Shown here piece after piece: positions 1 to 10,400 of a stretch of DNA of 50,676 nucleotides; position 1 is the first letter of the stretch; every line of letters begins with the position of its first letter. Origin of the DNA: Flavobacteriales bacterium (lineage in GTDB: Bacteria > Bacteroidota > Bacteroidia > Flavobacteriales > TMED113); the NCBI GenBank assembly GCA_002863085.1, contig PKDT01000068.1, forward strand, positions 1 to 50,676. The letters run 5' to 3'. A program made the translations under genes and the position numbers. The notes beneath the pieces were generated by a model. The model worked only from the letters and a program-made list of their open reading frames with translations. It was not told where the DNA came from and ran no database searches.

Positions 1-1715
1 TTATTTCCATTTCTATCAATTAAGTAAATAGAATCCCGTGTGTTAAACATCCATTGGTATTTATTATTGTTGAAAGCATCGATTTGGTTAACATCTCCTA
101 TTATTGAGTTTCCAATTTTTCTAGTCCAAATTTCTCGCCCTTTGCTGTCAATTAGATATAATATGTTTTCGATGTCTTGTGTTAGAATCTCAAAATCTTG
201 AGTATAATGATTAGTTACAATTTGTGGCTTGTAGTTTGTTTCATTTTTTAAATTATATATCCATTTAGTTTTACTTGAATTTGAAATAGTGTTGCTTAAA
301 AAAATTAGCGAATTAAAAAAATAATTGTTATCTGAAATATTTTTGGATACTGCAGAGTTAAAAATATTGCTGAAAGAATTATTTTTGTTTGCGATTTGAA
401 AATAACTTGTGGCGTGAGATTTCTTTCCAAGTTCATTATTTATTTTTTCCAGAACCCTACTTTTTGCAATAGTTTGGTTAGAAACGAAGTTGTTGATTAT
501 TGACTTAATTTCAGACTCAGTTTTAGAAAGAACAATACAGTCATTTATTATTGTGTAGTATGCCTTGTCCCAATTTTTGATCATATACATGAACCAAATG
601 TTTTTGTTAAATTTTTTAATGTCTAACATCGATATATTGAATCCGGAAATTTTAGATTCACTGTTTATATTTATATTTTTTTTAAAATTTTTATGACAAA
701 ATGATTTGTTTTGGGGGTCGAATAACAAAAGGTCATGATTAATGACTTCATTGTTTGATTTTGCTATTATTATTTCTTTAGGATCCCAGTCAGATTGATT
801 GATTTGTACAAAGTTTGTATATGGACCATCAGTTATTATGTTCAACACTTCATTTATGTCATTATCATTATTAATTTGATAATGATTAAATTCCTTTACA
901 TGCCTGGGCAGTATCTTGATCGAAATGGATTCTCTAGCGTCACTATATTTTGAGTCATTAAGATATTTCACGTCACCTCTGTCAGAAACCCCATTTAGGA
1001 TAAGGAAATCTCTTTCAAGTTCAACATCAAAGCAAGACCATCCATCTTTGTTAAGTACTATATTTTTTTTAAATGTAATTTCTTCAATTAAGCTTGATTT
1101 TATTAATACGTTTACATCACCGTACTTTGGTAGGTTTTTGTCTAATTTTTGGATTACATTATGTTCAAAAATATTTTGATTTGATTTAATTTGTCTGAGA
1201 CCCTTTTCAATTGGAATATTTGAAAAACTCAACAAAAAAATATTGTTTACTACAGAAAAATAAATACCATCTTTTTCACTTAATTCTAATTGAAAAATTT
1301 TTTCTCCTTCATAACTATTTACCTTAAATTTTTCTTGGATTTTGTTTCCCAGTTTCTCAAATATTTCTTCTTTTTTTGTTGTATTTAGAGACGAAATAAT
1401 TAATGTTTCAACTGACTTATTTCCATTTAATTTCATGCATAGAAATAGTTCTTTTTTTTCTAAATCACTATCAAAAATTTTTTTCTCAGAAATATAATTT
1501 AATAATTCGAACGATTTTTCAAAGTTCTCCTGCTCAAAAAGTTTTTTCCACCAATCAATATTTTGAATCTTTTTATCAAAATTACTCCAAGAATTAATTT
1601 TAATGATTACGTCTGAGCTACTTGGAATAGCGTTATTTGTATTGATTAGTTTGATATCATTATTATTACAACTAATCAAAAATATTAGCATTACAATAAT
1701 CTTTTCTATTCTCAT
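1..1715 (-). CDS. Putative lipoprotein, 3' truncated by window edge (at least 571 aa visible); C-terminal part resembles PQQ/beta-propeller repeats, possibly DUF3352-like
   Basis: Not in ORF track (no stop inside window). Read by hand on the minus strand from ATG at 1715: MRIEKIIVMLIFLISCNNNDIKLINTNNAIPSSSDVIIKINSW... open to position 3; checked line by line from position 960 down to the edge. LIFLISC lipobox; late segment LYLIDSKGREIWTRKIGNSIIGDVNQID...YLIDRNGN is propeller-like. ATGA overlap with rnhB stop (1712..1715). Confidence 0.85.
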   Translation of the reverse strand, partial: MRIEKIIVMLIFLISCNNNDIKLINTNNAIPSSSDVIIKINSWSNFDKKIQNIDWWKKLFEQENFEKSFELLNYISEKKIFDSDLEKKELFLCMKLNGNKSVETLIISSLNTTKKEEIFEKLGNKIQEKFKVNSYEGEKIFQLELSEKDGIYFSVVNNIFLLSFSNIPIEKGLRQIKSNQNIFEHNVIQKLDKNLPKYGDVNVLIKSSLIEEITFKKNIVLNKDGWSCFDVELERDFLILNGVSDRGDVKYLNDSKYSDARESISIKILPRHVKEFNHYQINNDNDINEVLNIITDGPYTNFVQINQSDWDPKEIIIAKSNNEVINHDLLLFDPQNKSFCHKNFKKNININSESKISGFNISMLDIKKFNKNIWFMYMIKNWDKAYYTIINDCIVLSKTESEIKSIINNFVSNQTIAKSRVLEKINNELGKKSHATSYFQIANKNNSFSNIFNSAVSKNISDNNYFFNSLIFLSNTISNSSKTKWIYNLKNETNYKPQIVTNHYTQDFEILTQDIENILYLIDSKGREIWTRKIGNSIIGDVNQIDAFNNNKYQWMFNTRDSIYLIDRNGN

Positions 1716-2323
1716 ACCCAAAGATTTAGTTGATTGTTCATTTTGAAACTTTTTCTGTGGAATTTCGAAACCCCAAAATTTATTATCGTCTTTCGATGTT
1801 GTCTGGTTGGATAACCTTTATTACATTTCCAATTATATTGCGGTAATTTTTTATCTAGATTAATCATTATGTTATCTCTGTAAAATTTTGCTAAAATTGA
1901 GGCTGCTGCAATTGAAAAAAATTTAGAATCTCCTGAGATAATACAGCTGTGTTTAACTTTCTTGTATTGTTTGAATTTATTTCCGTCAATAATAAGTTCA
2001 AAATTTTTAAAATTATTTATTTTTTTTTCTAAAACAGCAATTGCCTTATGCATTGCCAGAATTGATGAGTTTAAAATATTCAACTTATCAATCTCATTAT
2101 TTTCAACAATACCAATTCCCCACAAATTTTCCGCAGAGGTTATTTTCTTGAATAATTCTGACCTTTTAACTGACGATAGTTTTTTTGAATCATTAATGTC
2201 TTTTGTTTCAAAATCCTTGTTTAGGATTACTGCTGCAGCAACTACAGGACCAGCCAATGCACCTCTGCCAGATTCGTCACATCCGCAGACTAAAAAATTT
2301 GATTTATATTTTTTAATACCCAT
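1712..2323 (-). CDS. rnhB: Ribonuclease HII
   Basis: CGCDESGRGALAGPVVAAAVIL...NDSKKLS...IDGNKF family motifs; 203 aa. Confidence 0.95.
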   Translation of the reverse strand: MGIKKYKSNFLVCGCDESGRGALAGPVVAAAVILNKDFETKDINDSKKLSSVKRSELFKKITSAENLWGIGIVENNEIDKLNILNSSILAMHKAIAVLEKKINNFKNFELIIDGNKFKQYKKVKHSCIISGDSKFFSIAAASILAKFYRDNIMINLDKKLPQYNWKCNKGYPTRQHRKTIINFGVSKFHRKSFKMNNQLNLWV

Positions 2324-3440
2324 TTTTTTTTGCTTTCAACAAAATTTCAAAAATTTGCTCCGCACTTTTATACCAGTCAAATCTTTTTAAATTTAATATT
2401 CCTTTTGCAATCATTTCAGAATTTGAACTACTATCAATTTTTAACATTGCATTTGTGATTTCATTATGACAATTAGGATTAACTAAGATTGATGCATTTC
2501 CTGACACTTCGGGCATAGCGGAAGTATTAGAGCAAATTACGGGAGTCTCACATTTCATAGCTTCTAAGATAGGTAGTCCAAAACCTTCAAAAAATGAAAC
2601 AAAACAAAGTGCTTTCGCTGAGGCTAAAATATTAATCATTTCATTGTCACTTACTCTACCTAAAAACTTTACATGATTTTTAGATTCTAATTTTTTAAAT
2701 ACTTTTTCAGTTTCATGGTCCCACCATTTTTTTTTACCAATTATTAGTAATTTATTTTGACCACCATTAGTTCTGTAACCATCAAAAGCCAGTAGTAAAT
2801 TTTTTAAATTTTTTCTCTTGTGCAAACTGCCTACAAATAAAAAAAAATTTTTTCCAGACGAATATCTTTCTCTAGTTTTTGATTTTAATTTGTCATTTGC
2901 AGGTTTAAATTTTTCAGAGACACTGTTATATACAACTGAAATTTTCTTTTCATTTATACTGTATTTTTTAATGATATCAATTTTTGAAAAATTTGAGACA
3001 GTTGTTATGTGAGTTGAAATCCGTGCAAATTTCTGAAAAAAAGTTCTGTAATATAGTGAATGAAGCCAGTTTAAATCATCTGGTCTATGTTCAAAATTTA
3101 TATCATGGATTGTTACGACTGTTGGTAGTCCATTTAGTCTGGTGCTTGTAAATCCGTCAGGTGAATAAAAAACATCAGGATTGATTTTTTTTAAAAGCAA
3201 AGGTAATTTGAACTGAAACCAAATGAACCACAATATTGGATGTCTTGTTGGAGGACTAAGTACATGTCCATGTACATTTTTTGAAAAAATATATTTTTTT
3301 GAAAAATTTCTGTCAAATATTAGGTGAAATTCGGCTTTTGGATTTTGTTTTACAATCCTTTTGATAATTTCGTATGAAAATCTTCCAATTCCGTCTAAAT
3401 TGTCTTTCAATAATAATCTGGTATTTATTGCAACTTTCAC
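2313..3440 (-). CDS. Glycosyltransferase family 4
   Basis: GT-B fold signature: FLFVGSLHKRKNLKNLLLAF ... FVSFFEGFGLPILEAMKCETPVICSNTSAMPEVSGNAS. Confidence 0.9.
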   Translation of the reverse strand: MKVAINTRLLLKDNLDGIGRFSYEIIKRIVKQNPKAEFHLIFDRNFSKKYIFSKNVHGHVLSPPTRHPILWFIWFQFKLPLLLKKINPDVFYSPDGFTSTRLNGLPTVVTIHDINFEHRPDDLNWLHSLYYRTFFQKFARISTHITTVSNFSKIDIIKKYSINEKKISVVYNSVSEKFKPANDKLKSKTRERYSSGKNFFLFVGSLHKRKNLKNLLLAFDGYRTNGGQNKLLIIGKKKWWDHETEKVFKKLESKNHVKFLGRVSDNEMINILASAKALCFVSFFEGFGLPILEAMKCETPVICSNTSAMPEVSGNASILVNPNCHNEITNAMLKIDSSSNSEMIAKGILNLKRFDWYKSAEQIFEILLKAKKNGY

Positions 3441-3527
3441 AAATACAATTTAATTAATTATTAACATAATTGGATATGATTATTTGATATTTTGAATTAA
3501 CTTATGATTTTTTCAGAATCATTATAA

Positions 3528-4967
3528 ATGAAACAAAAGTTTGTTTGGAATCTTTTTTTGATTGTTATTTTAAACTTGTTAATCAAACCATTCTATATAA
3601 TTGGTATTGATGCTGAAGTAATAAATAGAGTTGGACTTAATGAGTATGGCAATTATTTTGCTCTCATAAATCTCTCTTTTTTATTTAATATTATTTTGGA
3701 TTGTGGAATTATTAATTATAACACAAGGAACATTGCACAACACAACTTTTTATTGGAAAAATATTTTTCAGGTATAATTACCTTGAGACTTCTACTTGTA
3801 ATATTTTATCTGCTAATAACAATTCTTTTGTCTTTATTATTAGGATTTAGATTTTATGATTTGAAGATTTTAGTATTGCTTTCATTCAATCAAATAATTG
3901 TTGCTTTTATTCTTTATCTCAGATCTAACTTTTCTGCACTACATTATTTTGTCACAGACAGTATTGTGTCGATTCTAGACAGACTTCTTTTAATAGTAAT
4001 TTGCTCAATTTTATTATGGGGAGGATTGACTAATTCAATATTCAAAATTGAGTGGTTTGTATTTTCTCAAACAGTTAGTTATTTATTTACTTTATTAATT
4101 TGTATTTTTTTGACTTCCAAAAAAATAAAATATTTAAAGATTAAACTAAGTGTCCCTTTAGCTTTAGTAATATTGAAAAAAAGTTTTCCTTATGCTGCTT
4201 TAATATTAATGATGACAATTTATTACAGATCAGATAGTATTATGTTGGATAGACTAATCGACGACAATTCTCTTCAGGCTGGTATTTATGCGCAAGCATA
4301 TCGCTTTTTTGAAGCATCTAATATGTTAGCTTATTTATTTGCAGCATTATTGTTACCAATATTATCAAAAATGTTAAAAAATAGAAATAAAATAAACGAA
4401 ATAATATACTGTTCATTCAGAATAATTATGGTTTTTGCTATCAGTCTTTCAATTTTTTCAATTTTTTATTCAATTGAAATTATGGATTTGAGGTATGACA
4501 GTAATTTAATTGAGTCTTCAAAAATATTTATTGTATTAATGATTTCTTTCTTGTTTGTTTCCTCAACATATATTTTTGGAACTTTATTAACCGCTAATGG
4601 AGAAATGTATAAATTAAATATGGTAGCATTTTTTGGTGTAATATTAAACATATTTTTAAATTTAATTTTAATTCCTAAATTATTCGCATTTGGTTCGGCA
4701 ATCGCAAGCTTGTTTACCCAATCTGTTACTGGAATAGCTCAATTTATCATTTGTTATCAAATTTTTAATTTTAAAATGAAAAAAATCTTTTATAAAATAT
4801 TTTTGTTTTCTGCAATTTTATTGGTTGTTACATTCATTTTAGATCAATATTTTGATAGCCTAATCACTGTGTTTATTTTATATGGTATTTTTAGTGTTTT
4901 ATTGACTCTTAAATTGAAACTAATAACCCTATCAGACTTTAAATTCATAGTTAACAATAAAGTATGA
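3528..4967 (+). CDS. Polysaccharide flippase (Wzx/MATE-like oligosaccharide transporter)
   Basis: 479 aa with many hydrophobic segments; N-terminal GLNEYGNYFALINLSFLFNIILDCGIINYNTRNIA typical of polysaccharide biosynthesis (PST) family flippases. Confidence 0.85.
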   Translation: MKQKFVWNLFLIVILNLLIKPFYIIGIDAEVINRVGLNEYGNYFALINLSFLFNIILDCGIINYNTRNIAQHNFLLEKYFSGIITLRLLLVIFYLLITILLSLLLGFRFYDLKILVLLSFNQIIVAFILYLRSNFSALHYFVTDSIVSILDRLLLIVICSILLWGGLTNSIFKIEWFVFSQTVSYLFTLLICIFLTSKKIKYLKIKLSVPLALVILKKSFPYAALILMMTIYYRSDSIMLDRLIDDNSLQAGIYAQAYRFFEASNMLAYLFAALLLPILSKMLKNRNKINEIIYCSFRIIMVFAISLSIFSIFYSIEIMDLRYDSNLIESSKIFIVLMISFLFVSSTYIFGTLLTANGEMYKLNMVAFFGVILNIFLNLILIPKLFAFGSAIASLFTQSVTGIAQFIICYQIFNFKMKKIFYKIFLFSAILLVVTFILDQYFDSLITVFILYGIFSVLLTLKLKLITLSDFKFIVNNKV

Positions 4968-5004
4968 CAAAATAAGTTATGTTTGTAGTACCAAAATATT
5001 AAAC

Positions 5005-6021
5005 ATGAAAAATTTTGATTTTAGTTTAACTTCACTGATAACTTTAGTAGTGAAAAAATGGAGAACCATTGTCCTTCTTAACATTATTACTCTTCTTGTT
5101 AGCTCATATGTATCTTTATACTTAATTGAGCCCAAATTTAAATCTTCTGTTGTTATTTTTCCTACTACAACAAGCTCAGTTTCACAAGCTTTATTAATTG
5201 AACACAATCCATACAGAAAGGATGTTTTAGAATTTGGTGAAGAAGAAGCAGTCGAACAATTATTACAAATTTTAAACTCTGATGTAATAAGAGACTCTAT
5301 TGTTAAAATATTTAAATTGTATGAACATTATGGAATTGACATAGATTCTGATTATTCAACCACTAAAGTTTACAAGACTTATAATGACTTAGTAAATTTT
5401 AAAAAAACAAAATTTAATTCAATTGAAATTTCTGTTCTTGATAAAAGCCCTCAAATTGCTGCCGATATGGCAAATGAGTTTTTAATACTAATTGATTCCA
5501 CTCTTAAAAGAATCAGGAAAAATAGAGCTTTTCAGTCATTAGATATATTAGAAAACAGAAAAAACCTTCTCTACAAAAAAAGAAATGAAATTCAAGATTC
5601 ACTAATGTTTTACAGAAACAACGGAATTATCTCTATTACTCCTCAGGTGGAAAGGCTCACCGAACAATATGCAATTGCTCTTTCAGAAAATAATATTTCA
5701 GGTGCTAAAAGAATCAAAAGCGAGTTAAATAATTTTGCAAAATTTGCTGGGCCACATGACATGTTACTACGAAAGAGTTATGTTGTTGAGGAAGAATTAG
5801 CTTTGATTGAATCAGAGTCTGAGAGACTTAGTATTGATGCTACGTATAGTTTAGATAATAAATTCACAATTAACAAGGCATTTCCAGCTGATAAAAAAAC
5901 ATCACCTGTGAGATGGTTAATTGTATTTTGTTCGGTGGTTTCGGTTTCTATTTTTTACATATTTTTAACTTCGTTTCTGTATTTAATTGATGAATTTAAG
6001 CACGAATTTGAACAAGAATAG
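5005..6021 (+). CDS. Wzz-type chain length determinant / polysaccharide copolymerase
   Basis: Two terminal TM segments flanking a coiled-coil-rich middle; N-terminal YVSLYLIEPKFKSSVVIFP, DKSPQIAADMANEFL motif. Confidence 0.85.
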   Translation: MKNFDFSLTSLITLVVKKWRTIVLLNIITLLVSSYVSLYLIEPKFKSSVVIFPTTTSSVSQALLIEHNPYRKDVLEFGEEEAVEQLLQILNSDVIRDSIVKIFKLYEHYGIDIDSDYSTTKVYKTYNDLVNFKKTKFNSIEISVLDKSPQIAADMANEFLILIDSTLKRIRKNRAFQSLDILENRKNLLYKKRNEIQDSLMFYRNNGIISITPQVERLTEQYAIALSENNISGAKRIKSELNNFAKFAGPHDMLLRKSYVVEEELALIESESERLSIDATYSLDNKFTINKAFPADKKTSPVRWLIVFCSVVSVSIFYIFLTSFLYLIDEFKHEFEQE

Positions 6022-7426
6022 GCTCAGCTTTATTGGTTCAATTATTTTTTTATTTTCAATAGTATTTTTTCTGCAAAGTGGAAAAACAATAATTTTAATA
6101 TCTCCGTTAGTATTTATAATAATCTTAATATCTCTGTTGAGAATTGATTATTTATTTTATCTGATTATTTTTCTCACCCCGATTTCCATCTCATCATCAA
6201 ACTTAGGTATCAAGTTAGGTTCGATTGATATGGCATTACCCACTGAGCCACTGTTATTACTATCTACAATACTTACAATATTGTATTTTCTCCAACATTT
6301 AAAACTAATAAAAAGAAATTTAAACAATTCAATTTCTATATCAATTATATTATATCTTTTTTGGATGTTAATTTCATCAATAACGTCTACTATGACTATT
6401 GTCTCTCTTAAGTTTTTTTTGACTAGGCTTTGTTATATTATTACATTTTTTTTTCTTGCTATAGTTGTTTTGAAGAACAAAGAAAGATTTAATTTTTTTA
6501 CTCTTTTGTATTCAATTCCATTTGCTTTAGTAATTGTTTCAACAATTATCAAACATTCAAAATATTTTTTTGACAAACAGTCTGGACATTTCATGATGTG
6601 GCCTTATTTTAATGACCATACATCCTATGGCGCAATGATTGCTTTCTTCATTCCTTTACTTTTTTGTGTTTTTTTAAATTCTCGAAAAGTTCTACTCAAG
6701 ATCACAACATTTTTTCTAGCAATTTTATTTCTAATTGGATTAATATTGTCATTTTCTAGAGCAGCTTGGATTAGCTTAATTTGTGCCACGTTCATAATGT
6801 TTTTTATATGGCTCAAACTCTCAGTAAGGACATTACTTACTATTTTATTTTCATTATTCATAACATTATTTGTATTTCAAAACAATTTAATAACAACATT
6901 ATCAAATAACGATCAAGACAGTTCAGACAACTTGGTTGAACATTTTTCTTCATTATCAAATATTACAACTGATGCATCTAATATGGAAAGAATCAACAGG
7001 TGGAAATGTGCTTTAAAAATGTTCAAAGAAAAACCAATACTAGGTTGGGGACCATCAACATACCAGTTTAACTACGCCCCGTACCAAATTTCTAGCGATA
7101 AAACAATTATAAGTACAAATTACGGGGATGGGGGAAATGCGCATAGTGAATATTTAGGCATATTATCAGAGTCTGGTATCATTGGCTTGTTAACATTGTT
7201 TCTTATACTTATATGTGTTTTTTTCAAAATAATTAAACTATACTATAATTGTTTAGATAATGATATTAAAAGATTGTTATTGGCATTATTTATATCTTTA
7301 TTAAGTTATTTCATACACTCTTTATTTAATAATTTTTTAGATATGGATAAAGCATCTATAGCAGTTTGGGCATCACTAGCAATAATAGTATCAATAGAAC
7401 AAAATTTTAAAAAATACTGTTCTTGA
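5990..7426 (+). CDS. O-antigen polymerase/ligase family (Wzy_C) protein
   Basis: Polytopic; SFSRAAWISL and periplasmic-loop motif ILGWGPSTYQFNYAPYQ...GNAHSEYLGILSESGIIGLL. ORF track start 5987 is TTG; ATG at 5990. Overlaps wzz by about 32 nt. Confidence 0.85.
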   Translation: MNLSTNLNKNRLSFIGSIIFLFSIVFFLQSGKTIILISPLVFIIILISLLRIDYLFYLIIFLTPISISSSNLGIKLGSIDMALPTEPLLLLSTILTILYFLQHLKLIKRNLNNSISISIILYLFWMLISSITSTMTIVSLKFFLTRLCYIITFFFLAIVVLKNKERFNFFTLLYSIPFALVIVSTIIKHSKYFFDKQSGHFMMWPYFNDHTSYGAMIAFFIPLLFCVFLNSRKVLLKITTFFLAILFLIGLILSFSRAAWISLICATFIMFFIWLKLSVRTLLTILFSLFITLFVFQNNLITTLSNNDQDSSDNLVEHFSSLSNITTDASNMERINRWKCALKMFKEKPILGWGPSTYQFNYAPYQISSDKTIISTNYGDGGNAHSEYLGILSESGIIGLLTLFLILICVFFKIIKLYYNCLDNDIKRLLLALFISLLSYFIHSLFNNFLDMDKASIAVWASLAIIVSIEQNFKKYCS

Positions 7427-7460
7427 TTTTTTTAAATTAATTTACTTATATTTAGTTCTT

Positions 7461-10400
7461 ATGAAAAAAACATTTATATTCTTTTTAATTTTTTCTTATA
7501 CCTTTTCACAAAACAACGGATGTCCTGACATCAGCTCATGCAATTTTGATAATCAAGTAGAGTTTTTACTTGACTTCACAGAACCTTCAAATACAGGAAA
7601 TAGTATGAATATTGGTGTAGTTTCGGCTTTAGAGAACAATCTAGATATAAATGATACAATTGGTGTTTTTTATATTATTAACGACATCTATGAGTGTGCT
7701 GGATTAGTTCAATATAATGGTTCAAATACTGCAATAAATATTTTTGGAGATGATCCACTTACTTCGGCAGTTGACGGCCCTGTTGACGGTGAAAACATTT
7801 ATTTTTTTATTAAAAGAAATATTGGTAATCAGATATCAGTTTTCCAATCTTTTCCTCAAATTGTAAATGCTGAGAACTTTGACGAAGTTATTCCCAGTGA
7901 ATACACCCCAAATTTTTTGGCAGTTTTTTTGCAATTGAATTTAGGTCCAAACGTATATTCTTGTGAATACCCTGTTTTCGGCTTCAATTGTGATGGTAGT
8001 TGTTCGGATTCAGACCTGGACGGTGTGTGTGATCTTAGTGAAATTTTGGGGTGTACAGATCAAATATTTTTAGAATATAATGAATATGCAACCGAAGAAG
8101 ATGGCTCATGTTTGACTCTGATAGTTGAAGGTTGTACTGATGATACTGCATTCAATTTCAATGAAATAGCTAATGTTGACGACGGTTCATGTGTCCCGTT
8201 TATTTTTGGCTGTCAGGACATTTTGGCTTGTAATTTTGATTCTAACTCTAATTCATCTAATCAAGATCTATGTGAATATCCACCACCAGGATATTTTTGC
8301 GATGGTTCCTGCATAGATGACGATGGAGACGAGGTTTGTGATATAATTGATAATTGCTTAGAATATTTTAATCCTGATCAGCTCGACGAGGACAATGATG
8401 GTGTTGGAAATATTGATGGCTATCAAATTAGTGATTGCGATCCTGATGATGATGGAGATGGTGTCTTAGATGTTGATGAGGTTGAAGGATGTACCAACAA
8501 CAATGCTGTGAATTTCAACCAATATGCAACAGAAGAAAATAACAGTTGTAACTATTATGCAAGTGTTGATTTTTCAACTCAAAATGATGGATTATTTTTA
8601 GATGGTTTATCATTTCAAAATGTTAAAGGTGTAACTATTTCATTTAATATTTCTACTGAAGAAATTGAAAACTCGTCTTCAGAGTGGTCGTATCTGGTTG
8701 ATTTAGGTGATATTTCAAGCAGTAGGTACGTTGTGAGGTGGCGAAATGGAGTTAAGGGTATTCAAGCCTTTTATGAAGGAAATGACTTTCTTATAAATTG
8801 TTCTTCTCCTGATAATTGTTACAATTATGAAAATACGAATGCAATATATATGATTCCACCTGAGGGTACAATTTTAGATTTTAGTTCATATGATTGGTAT
8901 ATAGACAACAATGAATGTCAGAGCTTAAAAAATATTACAGTTGTTTTTTGCTCTAATTCAACAAAAATTTACATCGATGGTACAATGGTTCAACAATCAA
9001 GTACCAACTTATATTCTCAGAATCCAATATTTAGTTTAATTGACAATTCAATTTTAAATAAAATTGGCGCCAGTAATGATAATCTTTCAGGAACTTCATG
9101 GAATGGCAAAATTGATGAATTAAGAATTTGGAGTCGTGCACTATCACAAAAAGAAATAAATGTTAGATTGTTTGAAGATATAGACGGTGATGGTCTTGTT
9201 AATAAAATTGACGATGATATTGATGGTGATGGTATTTATATTGGTACAAACTGTGTATCAAGTTGTAATGATGACGATGATGATGATGATAATGATGGTA
9301 TTGATGATTTATTTGATGAAACTCCCTCAGGAGTGTTGGGATTTAAAAATAGTACTTTAAATGTTTCTGAGGAAATTAGTTCCATAAATTCGCTCGGTCA
9401 ACTTGTTGGCTATTGGAATTTCGACTCATTGAATCTAAGAAATAAAGTTAACGGAAGTTTAGCATATTTTAATTCTCAGTCTGAAATTTGGTTTTCTAAT
9501 CAAAATCAGTGTCTTACGACAACAAACAATGACTATTATCCCATGACATGCTTTGATAGTTCAAACAACGATTGCGATGCTTGTACTCCTGCTGAGGGAT
9601 GTATGGACCCATTAGCTGACAATTATGATGCAACAGCAGAAATTGATGATGGTTTATGTGTATATTATGGTTGTATGGATGATGGAAATCATCAATGGTC
9701 TCGAATTCCTGGACTTCCTGCATGTAATTATAATCCGATGGCGAATGTAAATCAGTTTTCTATGCAAGAGTTTCAAAACCCTTGTCAATATCCTGAAGAT
9801 ATTTTTGGTGCTTCCTATTTGGACTGTAATGGACAATGTTTGTACGATTGCGATAATGACGGGGCATGTGACTGGGCAACTATACATTGCTATGATATAA
9901 ATTATAATTTAATTAGTCCAGATTGTCCAGAACAGAGTGATTTAGTTTCTTTTGACAATTGTTTCCCCGGTCCTAACACTGAAAATTACAATATTATAGA
10001 CTTGGTAAATAACCTTTCACAACTTCCTCAACCTGATGGTATTCCAGATTGTATATCGGACTTTAACTATGATTTATATTCTAATCCTCTTCAAACAGAT
10101 TCAGATGGAGATGGTATAGGTAATAATTGCGATAATAACTCTTCTGGGGGTGATGGTAATCAGATCGGATGTACAGACGAAGATGCATGTAATTATGATT
10201 TTTGGGCAGATATTTTATGTGAAGATTGTTGTGAATATTGTTATTTGGGAGATTGTGATAATTATCCTAGTTCTTATGTTAGCGGACCTTATGACTGCTT
10301 AGGTTATTGTGATGACTTTGATGGTGACTCTGTTTGTGATTTACTTGACAATTGTCCATCTATTTCAAATCCAGCTCAAATTAATTCAGATAATGATTCA

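Noticed and set aside
916-1597. Two small plus-strand ORFs (916..1179 and 1403..1597)
   Set aside because: Antisense to the edge-truncated lipoprotein reading frame, which has a lipobox and unbroken 571 codons.
1962-2390. 142-aa plus-strand ORF antisense to rnhB/glycosyltransferase
   Set aside because: Low-complexity hydrophobic translation, antisense to a clearly conserved gene; shadow ORF.
3500-3526. ATGATT-N7-AATCAT inverted repeat before the flippase gene
   Set aside because: Only 6-bp arms of mostly A/T in AT-rich DNA; expected by chance.
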